Origin: Myxococcales bacterium
Lineage (GTDB): Bacteria > Myxococcota > UBA727 > VGSZ01
Assembly (NCBI GenBank): GCA_023248635.1
Contig: JAHFED010000054.1
Coordinates: forward strand, 1-43,946
Reading direction: 5' to 3'
DNA length: 43,946 bases
How positions within the stretch are numbered: the first letter of the stretch is position 1; each line of letters opens with the position of its first letter. The translations under genes and the position numbers were made by a program. The notes beneath the pieces are model-generated. The model ran no database searches, had not been told where the DNA came from, and saw only the letters and a list, made by a program, of their open reading frames with translations. Of the stretch, positions 36,360 through 43,946 are shown one piece after another.

Positions 36360-38468
36360 TCATTTCAGCATGTTGACGGCGACGAGGGTCTCTTTGCCGC
36401 TGGTGATGGTGAACTCTTTGCGCACGGTCTTGTCCTCGTAGCGAAAGATGGCGACGTACGCGCCAGCGGGCAGGGACTGGGGGTCAAAAGGCGTGGTCCC
36501 GAGGTTCTTCGCACCCACCTTCACGTCGGCGTAGGGCTGGGCACGCACGGACAGACGCCCAGTGCCGGCGGCCGCGTAGCTGATGGGTTGGTGCGGGGTG
36601 ACCGAGATGGTGGTGCGTCCCCCCGTGAAGGAATCGACGGCGACGACGGCGCTGCTGCCGTCGGGCACGATGACGCCCCCGCTTCCTTTGCCCAGGGGCT
36701 TGCCGCTGAGGCTCTCCCAGCGCACCGACTCCGGCGCCGACGTCGGCGTCTTCGGCTTGCGGGGGAGCGCCGCGGGGTTCGGGGCCTCAACGGCCTTCGC
36801 CACCGGCTGCGTTTTTTCCACGGAAGCGGGCGGGGGCGGGGCAATGGGAGCCAGCGGGGGCGCCACGGGGGGCGGGATCACCGGCGCCACGACGGGCGCC
36901 ACCACCGGCGCGACGACGACGACGGGGGGCGGGGGCACAGCGGCGGCGGGCGGCTGGGTGCGAACGAAGGCGACGATGAGGGCCGCCAGCGACAGGGCCC
37001 CCGCACCCGCCATCAGCCATCGACCCCGGGCGGGAGCGAAGGCCTCAGCGTAGCCATCGGTGCTCAGGGAGCTCACGTCGTCGTCGGGATGCTCGACGAC
37101 GGCGACGCGGTGCTTGCCGGAGTTGCTGGCGCGCTTCAAGGGTCCGGAGGGTTCGCCCCGCGAGTTGAAGACGGGGCGCAGGGCCCCTGGCGTGTTGACG
37201 CCGCGGAAGCCCTCGCCCCAGGCGCGTTGTTGGGCGGCTGTGTCTTCGCCGACGGGACCCATGCGTTGCAGCCAGTCGCTTTGTGGTTTGGCAGCGATGA
37301 CGGTCTGCAGGGAGTGACTGCCCGACGCCGCGCGGTCGCTGTGCTCGATGGCCAGCATGCGCTGGGCAAACTCGGCGCAGACGTTTGACGACCAGCTCGG
37401 ACCCAGCAAGGTCATCAGGGCGTCGGCGACCTCCTGGCCCGTGTCGAAGCGGCGGTCGCGGTCTTTCTCCAAGAGGCGCAGCGTGAGGCGCTCCAGCGAC
37501 ACCGGGACCAAGGGATTCACGCTCCGCGGCGTCGGCGGGACCTCGTGAAGCACGGCCTGCAGGGTCGCGAACTCGTTGCCGCCGACGAAGGGTCGGGAGC
37601 CGGTGAGCATCCAGTAGAGGGTGACGCCGAGGGACCAGAGGTCGGCGCGGCCGTCGAGAGTCTGCCCTTTCAGCTGTTCAGGCGACATGTAGGGAATCTT
37701 CCCTTTGAGCTCTCCCATCTTGGTGATGGGTTCGCCGTCGTCGACCGCCATCTTGGCGATGCCGAAGTCGAGCACCTTGGTGACGCCGTCTTTGGTTAGC
37801 ATCAGGTTGTCTGGTGAGATGTCTCTGTGCACGAACCCCTGCGGCTTGCCGGCGGCGTCGGCCCAGTGGTGGGCGTAGTGCAGGCCGCGGGCGGCGTCGG
37901 CGACGCACTTGACGATGACCTCCATGGGGATCGACTCACCCATCGCCCAGGCCTGGCGTGCGGCCCGATGCAGCGAGATGCCGTCGATGTGCTCCATGGC
38001 GATGAAGTAGGTCTCGCCCTCTTGGCCCAGCTCGAAGACCTGCACGATGTTGTTGTGGTTGAGCAGGGCCGCGATCTTGGCCTCGCGCAAGAACATGTCG
38101 ACGAAGCGCTGGTTCTTGGCCAGCTCCGGATCGCTCCGCTTGATGACGACTTTTTTCTGGAAGCCAGCAGGCCCGTCCTGCGTCGCCAGGAAGACCTCGG
38201 CCATGCCGCCCTTGCCGAGGCGGGACACGAGGGAGTAGCGGCCGAGCTTGCCCAGGGGCTTGTTGGGGGGCGCCGGCGTGCTGTTGAGGATCTGGGACTC
38301 GACGACGACGATGCCGGTCTGATCGAGCATCACCGCCGACGCTGTGCGCGGAGTCGCGGCCATGCCCGCCGGCTCGACGGAAGAACGCTCGGCGGCAACT
38401 CTGGGACCGCTCACCTCGTTCTTGGTCGAGGGCTCGTCGATGCCGACGGCGCCGCCTTTTTCCCGCAT
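36360..38468 (-). CDS. Transmembrane serine/threonine protein kinase with PEGA-like C-terminus
   Basis: A 702-residue Hanks-type kinase. The kinase domain begins near residue 77 (GRYSLVSRLGKGGMAEVFLA), with Lys in VVIKR, HRDISPDNLML, DFGIAK and YMSPEQLKG. A charged linker leads to one membrane helix (LMAGAGALSLAALIVAFV). Outside lies a Val/Pro repeat (VVAPVVAPVIPPPVAPP) and a C-terminal domain of PEGA type (LSVRAQPYADVKVGAKNLGTTPF, PAGAYVAIFRYEDKTVRKEF), a small beta-domain often found at surface parts of such kinases. It resembles the kinase at 5988 in its catalytic part but has a different sensor end. It starts 284 bases from the divergent HugZ-like gene, across a hairpin array. Confidence 0.9.
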   Translation of the reverse strand: MREKGGAVGIDEPSTKNEVSGPRVAAERSSVEPAGMAATPRTASAVMLDQTGIVVVESQILNSTPAPPNKPLGKLGRYSLVSRLGKGGMAEVFLATQDGPAGFQKKVVIKRSDPELAKNQRFVDMFLREAKIAALLNHNNIVQVFELGQEGETYFIAMEHIDGISLHRAARQAWAMGESIPMEVIVKCVADAARGLHYAHHWADAAGKPQGFVHRDISPDNLMLTKDGVTKVLDFGIAKMAVDDGEPITKMGELKGKIPYMSPEQLKGQTLDGRADLWSLGVTLYWMLTGSRPFVGGNEFATLQAVLHEVPPTPRSVNPLVPVSLERLTLRLLEKDRDRRFDTGQEVADALMTLLGPSWSSNVCAEFAQRMLAIEHSDRAASGSHSLQTVIAAKPQSDWLQRMGPVGEDTAAQQRAWGEGFRGVNTPGALRPVFNSRGEPSGPLKRASNSGKHRVAVVEHPDDDVSSLSTDGYAEAFAPARGRWLMAGAGALSLAALIVAFVRTQPPAAAVPPPPVVVVAPVVAPVVAPVIPPPVAPPLAPIAPPPPASVEKTQPVAKAVEAPNPAALPRKPKTPTSAPESVRWESLSGKPLGKGSGGVIVPDGSSAVVAVDSFTGGRTTISVTPHQPISYAAAGTGRLSVRAQPYADVKVGAKNLGTTPFDPQSLPAGAYVAIFRYEDKTVRKEFTITSGKETLVAVNMLK

Positions 38469-38569
38469 GACTTCGGGATATCACGGTCGTGCCAGCGTGC
38501 GCCGCGGTTGGCCTGCAATGGCATGTCCTGTCCCTCCGGAAGTGGGCGCCCGGCGCCGCAGTGCCGATG

Positions 38570-38733
38570 TTTGAGCCCTTGGCCCGGCTCAAAGGGCTTC
38601 CTGCTTTGCGCCGTTGGCACGGCGCAAAGGGCTTCCTGCTTTGCGCCGTTGGCACGGCGCAAAGGGCTTCCTGCTTTGCGCCGTTGGCACGGCGCAAAGG
38701 GCCTCCTGCTTTGCGCCGTTGGCACGGCGCAAA
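38570..38733 (-). repeat. Tandem 35-bp GCCA-loop hairpin array, five units (reverse orientation)
   Basis: Hairpins start at 38570, 38605, 38640, 38675 and 38710. The last four have a perfect 10-bp stem (TTTGCGCCGT/ACGGCGCAAA) around TGGC on the plus strand (GCCA on the minus strand). The first differs but is still paired at its outer end (TTTGAGCC/GGCTCAAA). Spacers read GGGCTTCCTGC. The array fills most of the divergent gap between the kinase (38468) and the HugZ-like gene (38753). Confidence 0.92.
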
Positions 38734-38752
38734 TGCTGATAACCACTGAGGC

Positions 38753-39583
38753 ATGAGCGACGACGACTTGACGACGAGCGCAGCGTCATTGCCGGCGACG
38801 GCGGATCCTGCGGCCTTGGCGCGCCAATGGCTGTTGCAGACGTCGACGGCGACCTTGTGCACCCTGTCTCGCGCCGTCGGTCTCGAGGGCTGGCCTTTCG
38901 GATCCGTCGTGCCCTTCGCCCTCGACGGCAGAGGAGCGCCGCTGGTGCTCATCGCCGAGATCGCCGAGCACACCAAAAACGCCGAAGCCGACGGCCGCGT
39001 CTCGCTCTTTGTCTCCGAGCGGCGCGACGATGGTGATCCCCAAGCCGGCTGGCGCCTCAACCTCGCGGGCCACCTCACGCGCTTGCGCGCTGCCGCCGAC
39101 AGCCCCCGACGGCCGTCCCAACGCGAGGAGATCGTCGACGACGTCGTGCTCGAGACCTTGAGGGCGCGCTACATCGAACGAGTGCCGTCGTCGTCGTCGT
39201 ACGCCGCCCAGCACGATTTTTTTCTGTGGCGCCTCGACATGGAGCGGGTTCGCAACATCGCCGGCTTCGGGCGCATCCATTGGATCGAAGGCAAAGAACT
39301 GCTGCGCGATCCAGCAGGTGGCGGCGTCGGCGCTGCCAAGGCTGGGGCCATTGCTCACATGAATGCCGACCACGCCGCCAACATGATTGAGATGGTCGGC
39401 GGGCTCTGCGGTTTTGCGCCTGCGTCGGCGACCATGGTGGATCTCGATCGCAGCGGCATGATGGTGCGCACCGCTGGTCCCGAGCGCCTGCTGCATTTCT
39501 CCTTCGGTCGAGAGATCGAGGCCAAGGACATCCGCCACGCCGTCATCGACGTGCTGCAGCGCGCCCGGCACCATCTCGCTTGA
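38753..39583 (+). CDS. HugZ-type haem-utilisation protein (PNPOx-like plus DUF2470)
   Basis: A 276-residue soluble protein. The N-terminal split-barrel resembles pyridoxamine-phosphate oxidases (LLQTSTATLCTLS, GWPFGSVVPFALD, PLVLIAEIAEHTKNAEADGRVSLFV). FGRIHWI leads into a C-terminal DUF2470 domain (AGAIAHMNADHAANMIEMV). HugZ proteins of this build bind and degrade haem, and histidines of the C-terminal domain contribute. No flavin-specific residues can be confirmed. The ATG at 38753 is the first in frame after the hairpin array; no haem-uptake genes are near. It converges on the thiolase gene, with 10 bases between the stops. Confidence 0.85.
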   Translation: MSDDDLTTSAASLPATADPAALARQWLLQTSTATLCTLSRAVGLEGWPFGSVVPFALDGRGAPLVLIAEIAEHTKNAEADGRVSLFVSERRDDGDPQAGWRLNLAGHLTRLRAAADSPRRPSQREEIVDDVVLETLRARYIERVPSSSSYAAQHDFFLWRLDMERVRNIAGFGRIHWIEGKELLRDPAGGGVGAAKAGAIAHMNADHAANMIEMVGGLCGFAPASATMVDLDRSGMMVRTAGPERLLHFSFGREIEAKDIRHAVIDVLQRARHHLA

Positions 39584-39593
39584 GGCGCTCCGC

Positions 39594-40850
39594 CTACACT
39601 TCAACGAGGACCGCGAGCCCCTGGCCGACGCCGACGCACAGGGTGAGCAGCCCGAGGCCGCCGCCTTCGTCTCTCAAGGTGGACAACATCGTCGCCGCGA
39701 TGCGCGCTCCCGAGCAGCCCAGCGGATGCCCCAGCGCGATGGCGCCGCCGCGGACGTTCACCTTGGCTTCGACGTCGCTGTCGCTGAGACCGAGCTTGCG
39801 CACCACCGCCAGGGTCTGGGCGGCAAAGGCCTCGTTGACCTCGAGAAAACGCACATCGGCCAGGCTGAGCTCGAGGCGCGTCAGCAGCTTTTCGACGGCG
39901 GGGACCGGACCGATGCCCATGGTGCGCGGGTTCACCCCGGCGGATTGCGCGCCGCGGATGGTGCCGAGGATGGGCAGGCCGTGAGCGCGGGCAAAGGAGC
40001 GGGCGACGACGACGACGGCGGCGGCTCCGTCGTTGAGCGTGGAGCTGTTGCCGGCGGTGACGCTGCCGCCGTCTTTGCGAAAGGCGGGCTTGAGCTTTTG
40101 CAAGGCCGCAAAGGAGGTGTCGCTGCGCGGTTGTTCGTCGACGTCGACGACGACATCGGGGGCTTTTTTCGCAGGGATCGACACCGGCACGATCTCGCGG
40201 GCAAAGAGCTTCGACGTCGTCGCAGCCACGGCGCGTTGGTGGGAACGCACGGCGAAGGCGTCTTGATCGGCCCGCGAGATGTGCAGCTCGTCGACGAGGT
40301 TTTCGGCGGTCTCGCCCATGGCCTCGAGGGGAAAGAGCTTCTCCATGTTGGGGTTGGGAAAGCGCCAGCCCAAGGAAGAATCGAAGATCGCCGGCGCCCC
40401 CGTCGGATAGGGGCTGTCGGGCTTGCCCATCACCCAGGGGGCCCGCGACATGGACTCCACGCCCCCAGCGACGACGACGTCGGCGTCGGCCAGGCGGATC
40501 TGTCGGCTGGCCTGCACGATGGCCTCGAGGCCCGAGGCGCAGAGACGGTTGACCGTGACGGCGGGGACAGACTGGGGCAGCCCGGCGAGCAGGCTGGCCA
40601 TGCGGGCCACACAGCGGTTGTCCTCGCCGGCCTGGTTGGCGCATCCCGCGATCACCTCGTCGACGAGGGCGCCATCGACGTCGGCCCGCCTGACTGCTTC
40701 TTGCAGCGCGAGGGCCAAGAGGTCGTCGGGGCGTACGCCAGCCAGGGCTCCGCGCAGCTTGCCGATGGGGGTGCGGCAGGCGGCGACGACGACGGCGTCC
40801 CGATCGGTGTCGGCGAGGGCTTTTCGGTGGGCTTTCTGGGAGGTCACCAT
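39594..40850 (-). CDS. Acetyl-CoA acetyltransferase (thiolase)
   Basis: A 418-residue thiolase, degrading or forming 3-ketoacyl-CoA in fatty-acid beta-oxidation or acetoacetyl-CoA synthesis. Hallmarks are [21 protein letters not shown], the acyl-accepting Cys in [34 protein letters not shown], the active His in [16 protein letters not shown] and the second Cys in [11 protein letters not shown] at 40850 starts close to the conserved N-terminus; ATG at 40865 is possible. Whether it is biosynthetic or degradative cannot be told, and no beta-oxidation partner gene lies nearby. Confidence 0.93.
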   Translation of the reverse strand: MVTSQKAHRKALADTDRDAVVVAACRTPIGKLRGALAGVRPDDLLALALQEAVRRADVDGALVDEVIAGCANQAGEDNRCVARMASLLAGLPQSVPAVTVNRLCASGLEAIVQASRQIRLADADVVVAGGVESMSRAPWVMGKPDSPYPTGAPAIFDSSLGWRFPNPNMEKLFPLEAMGETAENLVDELHISRADQDAFAVRSHQRAVAATTSKLFAREIVPVSIPAKKAPDVVVDVDEQPRSDTSFAALQKLKPAFRKDGGSVTAGNSSTLNDGAAAVVVVARSFARAHGLPILGTIRGAQSAGVNPRTMGIGPVPAVEKLLTRLELSLADVRFLEVNEAFAAQTLAVVRKLGLSDSDVEAKVNVRGGAIALGHPLGCSGARIAATMLSTLRDEGGGLGLLTLCVGVGQGLAVLVEV

Positions 40851-40932
40851 GGGCGCTGTTAGCATCTCGGCGGTGCTCTCTCCTTGCTTGTCGACGCCCC
40901 GCGGCGTGCCCACCGTGCCCCAGAGGTCCACC

Positions 40933-42006
40933 GTGAATCCCTGGCTGCAGCGCTTGTTGATCTCGCTCGGAGCCGGCGTCGCGACGTCGGCGGCCGTGAT
41001 CGGCACGGCCAAGAACAAGCACAAGAAGTCCAAGAGACGTCGTCGCAAAAAGAGCGATCCCCCGGTGGTCATCGGCACCGTGGCCAAGCGCGACGCCGCC
41101 ACCGACTTCGAGCCCGGCATCACCGGTCAGCAGTGGTTGCAAGGCATCAAAGACAGCGGGCAGCGCTTCGTCGACTTCATCGCCCGCCGCAAGAAGCCCG
41201 TCGTCGACGAGGGTGGCGGCCTCGAGCCCGACGAGGTCCGCGCCGCCGACGGCACCCGGCTCAAGGTCTCAAGCAAGACGCCGGCGAAGAAGAAGCTGAC
41301 GCCCTCGCAGCTGCGCCGCCAACGTCGACGGGAGGCCGGTCGACGCAAGCAAGCCACGCTTTTCGAAAGCGCGCGCGAGTCCTTTCGCCAGGTCGTCAAA
41401 GAAGAGGCCGGCAAGGCCATCGACGAAAAGGTCGAGGCCACCGGTTTGAAGAAAGCCGCCGATGCCTTGAAGAGCGCCGGCGAGAAGGTCGGCGTCGCGG
41501 TCAAAGATGCCGCCACCAAGGTCAAAGACGGCATCCCCGAAGACGCGCAGGACCAGGTCGTCGTCGGCCTGCAGAGCGCGGGAAAGTCCTTCCTCGCGGG
41601 GGCGAAAAAGCTCGGCCACAGCGTGAGCCAGGCCGTGCAGCAGCTGCAGCAGGAGTCGTCGTCGTCGTCACCAGCAGCGGAAACGCCGCCGCCACCCACC
41701 GCCGATGAGGCGCCGGACGCGAGCCTCAGCACCGCGCAGGCATCAGGGTCGGTGCAAGTGCAGGAGCCCCAAGAGTCGTCGTCGTCGTCGTCGTCGTTGC
41801 TGCCGTCCGCACCCATCGAGGGCATCACGGCCGAGCAGGTGGGTGAGAAGGTGCAAGACGGGGTGCAGAAGATCGGGGCCTTCCTCTCGGGGCCTGGCAA
41901 CCCGGGCTATAAAAAGAGCGCGCGTCTGGGAAACAGCAACGGTGCCGACGTCGTCGAAGCCAAAGACGCCCCGCCCTCGCCGCCCAAAGACCCACCCTCG
42001 GCGTGA
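40933..42006 (+). CDS. Unknown basic, Ser/Ala/Lys-rich protein with N-terminal membrane anchor
   Basis: A 357-residue protein from a GTG start with AGAGG six bases upstream. One hydrophobic helix ([22 protein letters not shown]) is followed by a very basic stretch ([14 protein letters not shown]). The middle has amphipathic Ala/Lys/Glu helices ([22 protein letters not shown]) of the kind seen in stress- or apolipoprotein-like proteins. Two poly-Ser runs come from TCG microsatellites near 41658 and 41776. I recognise no family. It ends overlapping the longest frame of the next gene (TGATG) but 38 bases before that gene's preferred start. The composition may mean peripheral binding to membrane or DNA; this is a guess. 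Confidence 0.72.
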   Translation: MNPWLQRLLISLGAGVATSAAVIGTAKNKHKKSKRRRRKKSDPPVVIGTVAKRDAATDFEPGITGQQWLQGIKDSGQRFVDFIARRKKPVVDEGGGLEPDEVRAADGTRLKVSSKTPAKKKLTPSQLRRQRRREAGRRKQATLFESARESFRQVVKEEAGKAIDEKVEATGLKKAADALKSAGEKVGVAVKDAATKVKDGIPEDAQDQVVVGLQSAGKSFLAGAKKLGHSVSQAVQQLQQESSSSSPAAETPPPPTADEAPDASLSTAQASGSVQVQEPQESSSSSSSLLPSAPIEGITAEQVGEKVQDGVQKIGAFLSGPGNPGYKKSARLGNSNGADVVEAKDAPPSPPKDPPSA

Positions 42007-42044
42007 TGCGCGCACCTGGAGCCGTCGGAGTAGGGTCCGCTCCC

Positions 42045-42893
42045 ATGGACCGCCTCACGTTGCTCAAGAACATCCCCCTCTTCGATGACCTCGCCGACGA
42101 CGAGCTCCAGGCCTTGCTGAGCCGCTTTCAGGAGCAGCGAGCGAGCACCGGCAACAACGTCTTCGCCGCCGGCGACGCAGGCGACACCCTCTTCCTCATC
42201 CAGGAGGGGGCGGTCGAGATCCACACCGGCGAAGGCAAGGCGAAGACCACCTTCGCTACTTTGTTCCCGGGGCAGATCTTCGGCGAGCTCTCGCTCTTCG
42301 ACGGTTCCCCGCGTTCGGCGACGGCGACGGCGACCAAGGACTGCTTGCTTTTGCTGCTCGAGCGTGAGGAATTTACACAGTATTTGAAGACCCGACCTGA
42401 AGCGGGTATCAAGATCATGTCCGAGCTGGCCCAGCGCATCCGGGCCACCAACGAGCTCTTCGCCAACCAAGTCTCGCGCGATGTGCTCGAGGAAGCCGAA
42501 GAGAACCTCAGCATCGGCCAACGCATCGCCGACGCCGTCGCCGCCTTCGGCGGATCCTGGACCTTCATCATCGTTTTCGTCGCCGCCATGTCGGCCTGGA
42601 TGATCGGCAACACCCTGATGGGAGAAAAGGACGCCGTCGACTGGTTCCCCTTCATCCTGCTGAACCTGGCGCTTTCGACGACGGCGGCGTTGCAGGCTCC
42701 GGTGATCATGATGAGCCAAAACCGGCAATCGACGAAGGACAAGTTGTTGGCGCAGAATGACTACCTTGTAAATCTCAAAGCAGAGCTCGGAATTCAACAG
42801 ATGCTAAAAGCCCAGGCGGAGGTGCTGCAGCGCTTGGCCCTCGTGGAGCGCCACCTCGGTCACAAACCCCACCGCGGGCACGAAGGCAGCTGA
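42045..42893 (+). CDS. cNMP-binding plus DUF1003 membrane protein
   Basis: A 282-residue protein. Residues 1-125 are a cyclic-nucleotide-binding domain (LLKNIPLFDDLADDELQALL, AGDAGDTLFLIQEGAVEI, IFGELSLFDGSPRSATATAT). Residues ~155-270 form a DUF1003 domain with two membrane helices (WTFIIVFVAAMSAWMIGNTL, FPFILLNLALSTTAALQAPVIMMSQNRQ) and a helical tail. The function of DUF1003 is not known; the pairing suggests a membrane process switched by cAMP or c-di-GMP. The phosphate-binding Arg is probably in SPRSA. It is preceded by the unknown basic protein on the same strand. A second cNMP domain occurs in the transporter at 11176. Confidence 0.87.
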   Translation: MDRLTLLKNIPLFDDLADDELQALLSRFQEQRASTGNNVFAAGDAGDTLFLIQEGAVEIHTGEGKAKTTFATLFPGQIFGELSLFDGSPRSATATATKDCLLLLLEREEFTQYLKTRPEAGIKIMSELAQRIRATNELFANQVSRDVLEEAEENLSIGQRIADAVAAFGGSWTFIIVFVAAMSAWMIGNTLMGEKDAVDWFPFILLNLALSTTAALQAPVIMMSQNRQSTKDKLLAQNDYLVNLKAELGIQQMLKAQAEVLQRLALVERHLGHKPHRGHEGS

Positions 42894-42916
42894 TCGCCGC
42901 GGGATGACTCGTTCTG

Positions 42917-43130
42917 ATCCCCGACGGCGATGAACTTCGACCGCGGAGCGGTCTCGTTCATCGCCGTCGGGCATGCTCTTCTGGGAGGTCTGGTGCAGAC
43001 CTCCCCCCGCGCCGGCGGAGCCGGACGCGGGGCCCCCCACCAACTCCGCGTTCCGCGGGCGCGCTTCACGCGCATCATCCCGCGTCTTTCCCATCTCGGA
43101 ACGCGGTCGAACATCAAGCGGACGCGGGAT
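42917..43130 (+). repeat. Interspersed ~210-bp hairpin repeat, copy D
   Basis: Complete 214-base copy. Its first hairpin is nearly a perfect palindrome: GACGGCGATGAAC on the left pairs with GTTCATCGCCGTC on the right, whereas the other copies are only partly paired there. It lies 23 bases after the DUF1003 gene's stop. The string CGCGGGATGA just before it (42898-42907) looks like the tail of a further copy. Confidence 0.92.
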
Positions 43131-43173
43131 GAGCTCATGAGCAGGCTGTGACATCGAGTTCCTAGCCTCAGGT

Positions 43174-43818
43174 ATGGATCCTCAGCGCACCAAGCCCAAG
43201 CTCCGCGGGCACTCGCACCAGGCCGCATTTTTTGCGGCCTTGGGAGCGGGCGTGGTCTTGATCGCCGCTGCCCCGACGCCGCGGACGACGCTGGCCGCCG
43301 CCGTCTACGTCGTCACCCTGGTCTTGCTCTTTGGCATCAGCGCCCTGTACCACCGGCCCTATTGGCCAGCCCGCCCGCGCGAGGTCTTGGCCCGCCTCGA
43401 CCACGCGATGATCTTCATCTTCATCGCCGGTAGCTACACGCCCTTCTGCTTGCTTGGGCTCTCGCCAGAGACCGGGAAGTTCGTCCTCGTCACCATGTGG
43501 ATCACGGCCCTGGTGCTGGCGTCCACCAAAGCAGTGGGGCTGCGCATGCCGCGCTGGCTGATGGCGAGCAGCTATGTCGCCATGGGGTGGTTTGCGGCGT
43601 GGTCGATGCCCGAAGCGGCCACCATCATCGGCGTCGCTGGCACCGTGCTCCTCTTCGTCGGCGGCGTGCTCTATACGATTGGTGCCGTCATCTTCTGGCG
43701 CAAAGCCCCCAACCCGTTGCCGGGATTGTTCGGCTATCATGAGGTTTTTCACCTGCTCGTGATTGCCGCCGGGATCGCGCATTTCATTGCAGTAGCCCGC
43801 TTGGTCTTCGCGGGCTAA
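43174..43818 (+). CDS. Hemolysin-III / PAQR family membrane protein
   Basis: A 214-residue protein with seven predicted hydrophobic helices and the family residues: SALYHRPYW (Ser, His), ARLDHAMIFIFIAGSYTP (Asp, His) and GYHEVFHLLVIAAGIAHF (two His near the end). In adiponectin-receptor relatives these His/Asp bind zinc and support lipid-amide hydrolysis; bacterial members (YqfA, Hly-III) are linked to membrane fluidity, and haemolysis is not a general property. It is flanked by repeat copies D and E in the same orientation. Its TAA stop is the start of copy E. Start ATG 43174 follows a CAGG. Confidence 0.88.
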   Translation: MDPQRTKPKLRGHSHQAAFFAALGAGVVLIAAAPTPRTTLAAAVYVVTLVLLFGISALYHRPYWPARPREVLARLDHAMIFIFIAGSYTPFCLLGLSPETGKFVLVTMWITALVLASTKAVGLRMPRWLMASSYVAMGWFAAWSMPEAATIIGVAGTVLLFVGGVLYTIGAVIFWRKAPNPLPGLFGYHEVFHLLVIAAGIAHFIAVARLVFAG

Positions 43819-43946
43819 TCCCCGATCTCGCTGAACTTCGACCGCGGAGCGGTCTCGTTCATCTCCGTCGGGGATGCTCCTCTGGGAGGTCTGGTGCAGA
43901 CCTCCCCCCGCGCCGGCGGAGCCGGACGCGGGGCCCCCCACCAACT
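43818..43946 (+). repeat. Interspersed ~210-bp hairpin repeat, copy E (cut by window end)
   Basis: First 129 bases of the element, starting at the last A of the TAA stop of the PAQR gene (43816-43818). The three main hairpins are present. The outer arms of the first are less paired than in A, C and D. Confidence 0.92.

Noticed and set aside
38570-38733. CRISPR-like tandem array
   Set aside because: Same reason: constant spacer (GGGCTTCCTGC) and strong hairpins with no variable sequence.
39601-41142. 513-codon frame overlapping the thiolase
   Set aside because: Out-of-frame, Arg-rich shadow of the thiolase gene.
43174-43818. True haemolysin
   Set aside because: The Hly-III name is historical; sequence features show only a seven-helix PAQR-type membrane protein.
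42917-43946. Integron cassette flanked by attC sites around the PAQR gene
   Set aside because: The same-orientation repeats around one gene resemble a cassette, but the RYYYAAC/GTTRRRY core sites of attC are not present, other copies flank large genes in both directions and no integrase gene is visible.

Overview
The window is GC-rich and gene-dense, with long serine/threonine kinases, large acidic or Gly-Glu-rich lipoproteins, TSP3 and FG-GAP repeats and a HEAT/cNMP-fused transporter. This points to a deltaproteobacterium in the broad sense, most likely a Myxococcota-type bacterium; that assignment is inference from gene content. I see no rRNA, tRNA, CRISPR array, transposase or phage gene. 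Both ends lie inside copies of the same roughly 210-bp repeat, so the window may be a whole contig that broke in that repeat.

Layout. 1-5768: two divergent surface lipoproteins (PPC-type domains with a possible thiol-protease-like module; TSP3, P-domain and beta-propeller). 5988-14376: a serine/threonine kinase divergent from a biotin carboxylase, then an FHA protein and a formylglycine-generating-enzyme-type protein in one unit, then a fused Npt-type transporter/HEAT/cNMP-binding protein. 14497-15408: a stand-alone MshEN (GspE/PilB N-terminal) protein. 15693-26468: a YdeP-type molybdopterin oxidoreductase, two LtaS-like alkaline-phosphatase-superfamily membrane enzymes, a fatty-acid-hydroxylase/sterol-desaturase-family protein and a membrane-fused spermidine-synthase-like protein, which looks like an envelope-modification neighbourhood. 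26736-29772: a YqiJ/YqiK (flotillin) pair. 30128-36232: four cell-surface proteins, including two paralogous lipoproteins that share a nine-cysteine N-terminal module and a Gly-Glu stalk. 36360-43818: a second kinase with a PEGA-like tail, a HugZ-type protein, a thiolase, an unknown basic protein, a cNMP/DUF1003 membrane protein and a hemolysin-III/PAQR protein.

The most unusual content is intergenic. A roughly 210-bp element built from nested hairpins occurs five times. In three copies its first base is exactly the last A of the preceding gene's stop codon, and the arms of its first hairpin vary in partly compensating ways. A second class consists of short hairpins with different stems but nearly always the same GCCA/TGGC loop, arranged with 33-35 bp periods. 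Several of these also supply or touch stop codons. Together they look like a system of structured 3'-end and promoter-region repeats; their function cannot be settled from sequence alone.

All identifications rest on motifs recognised by eye. Exact starts, domain edges and family names should be read as such.
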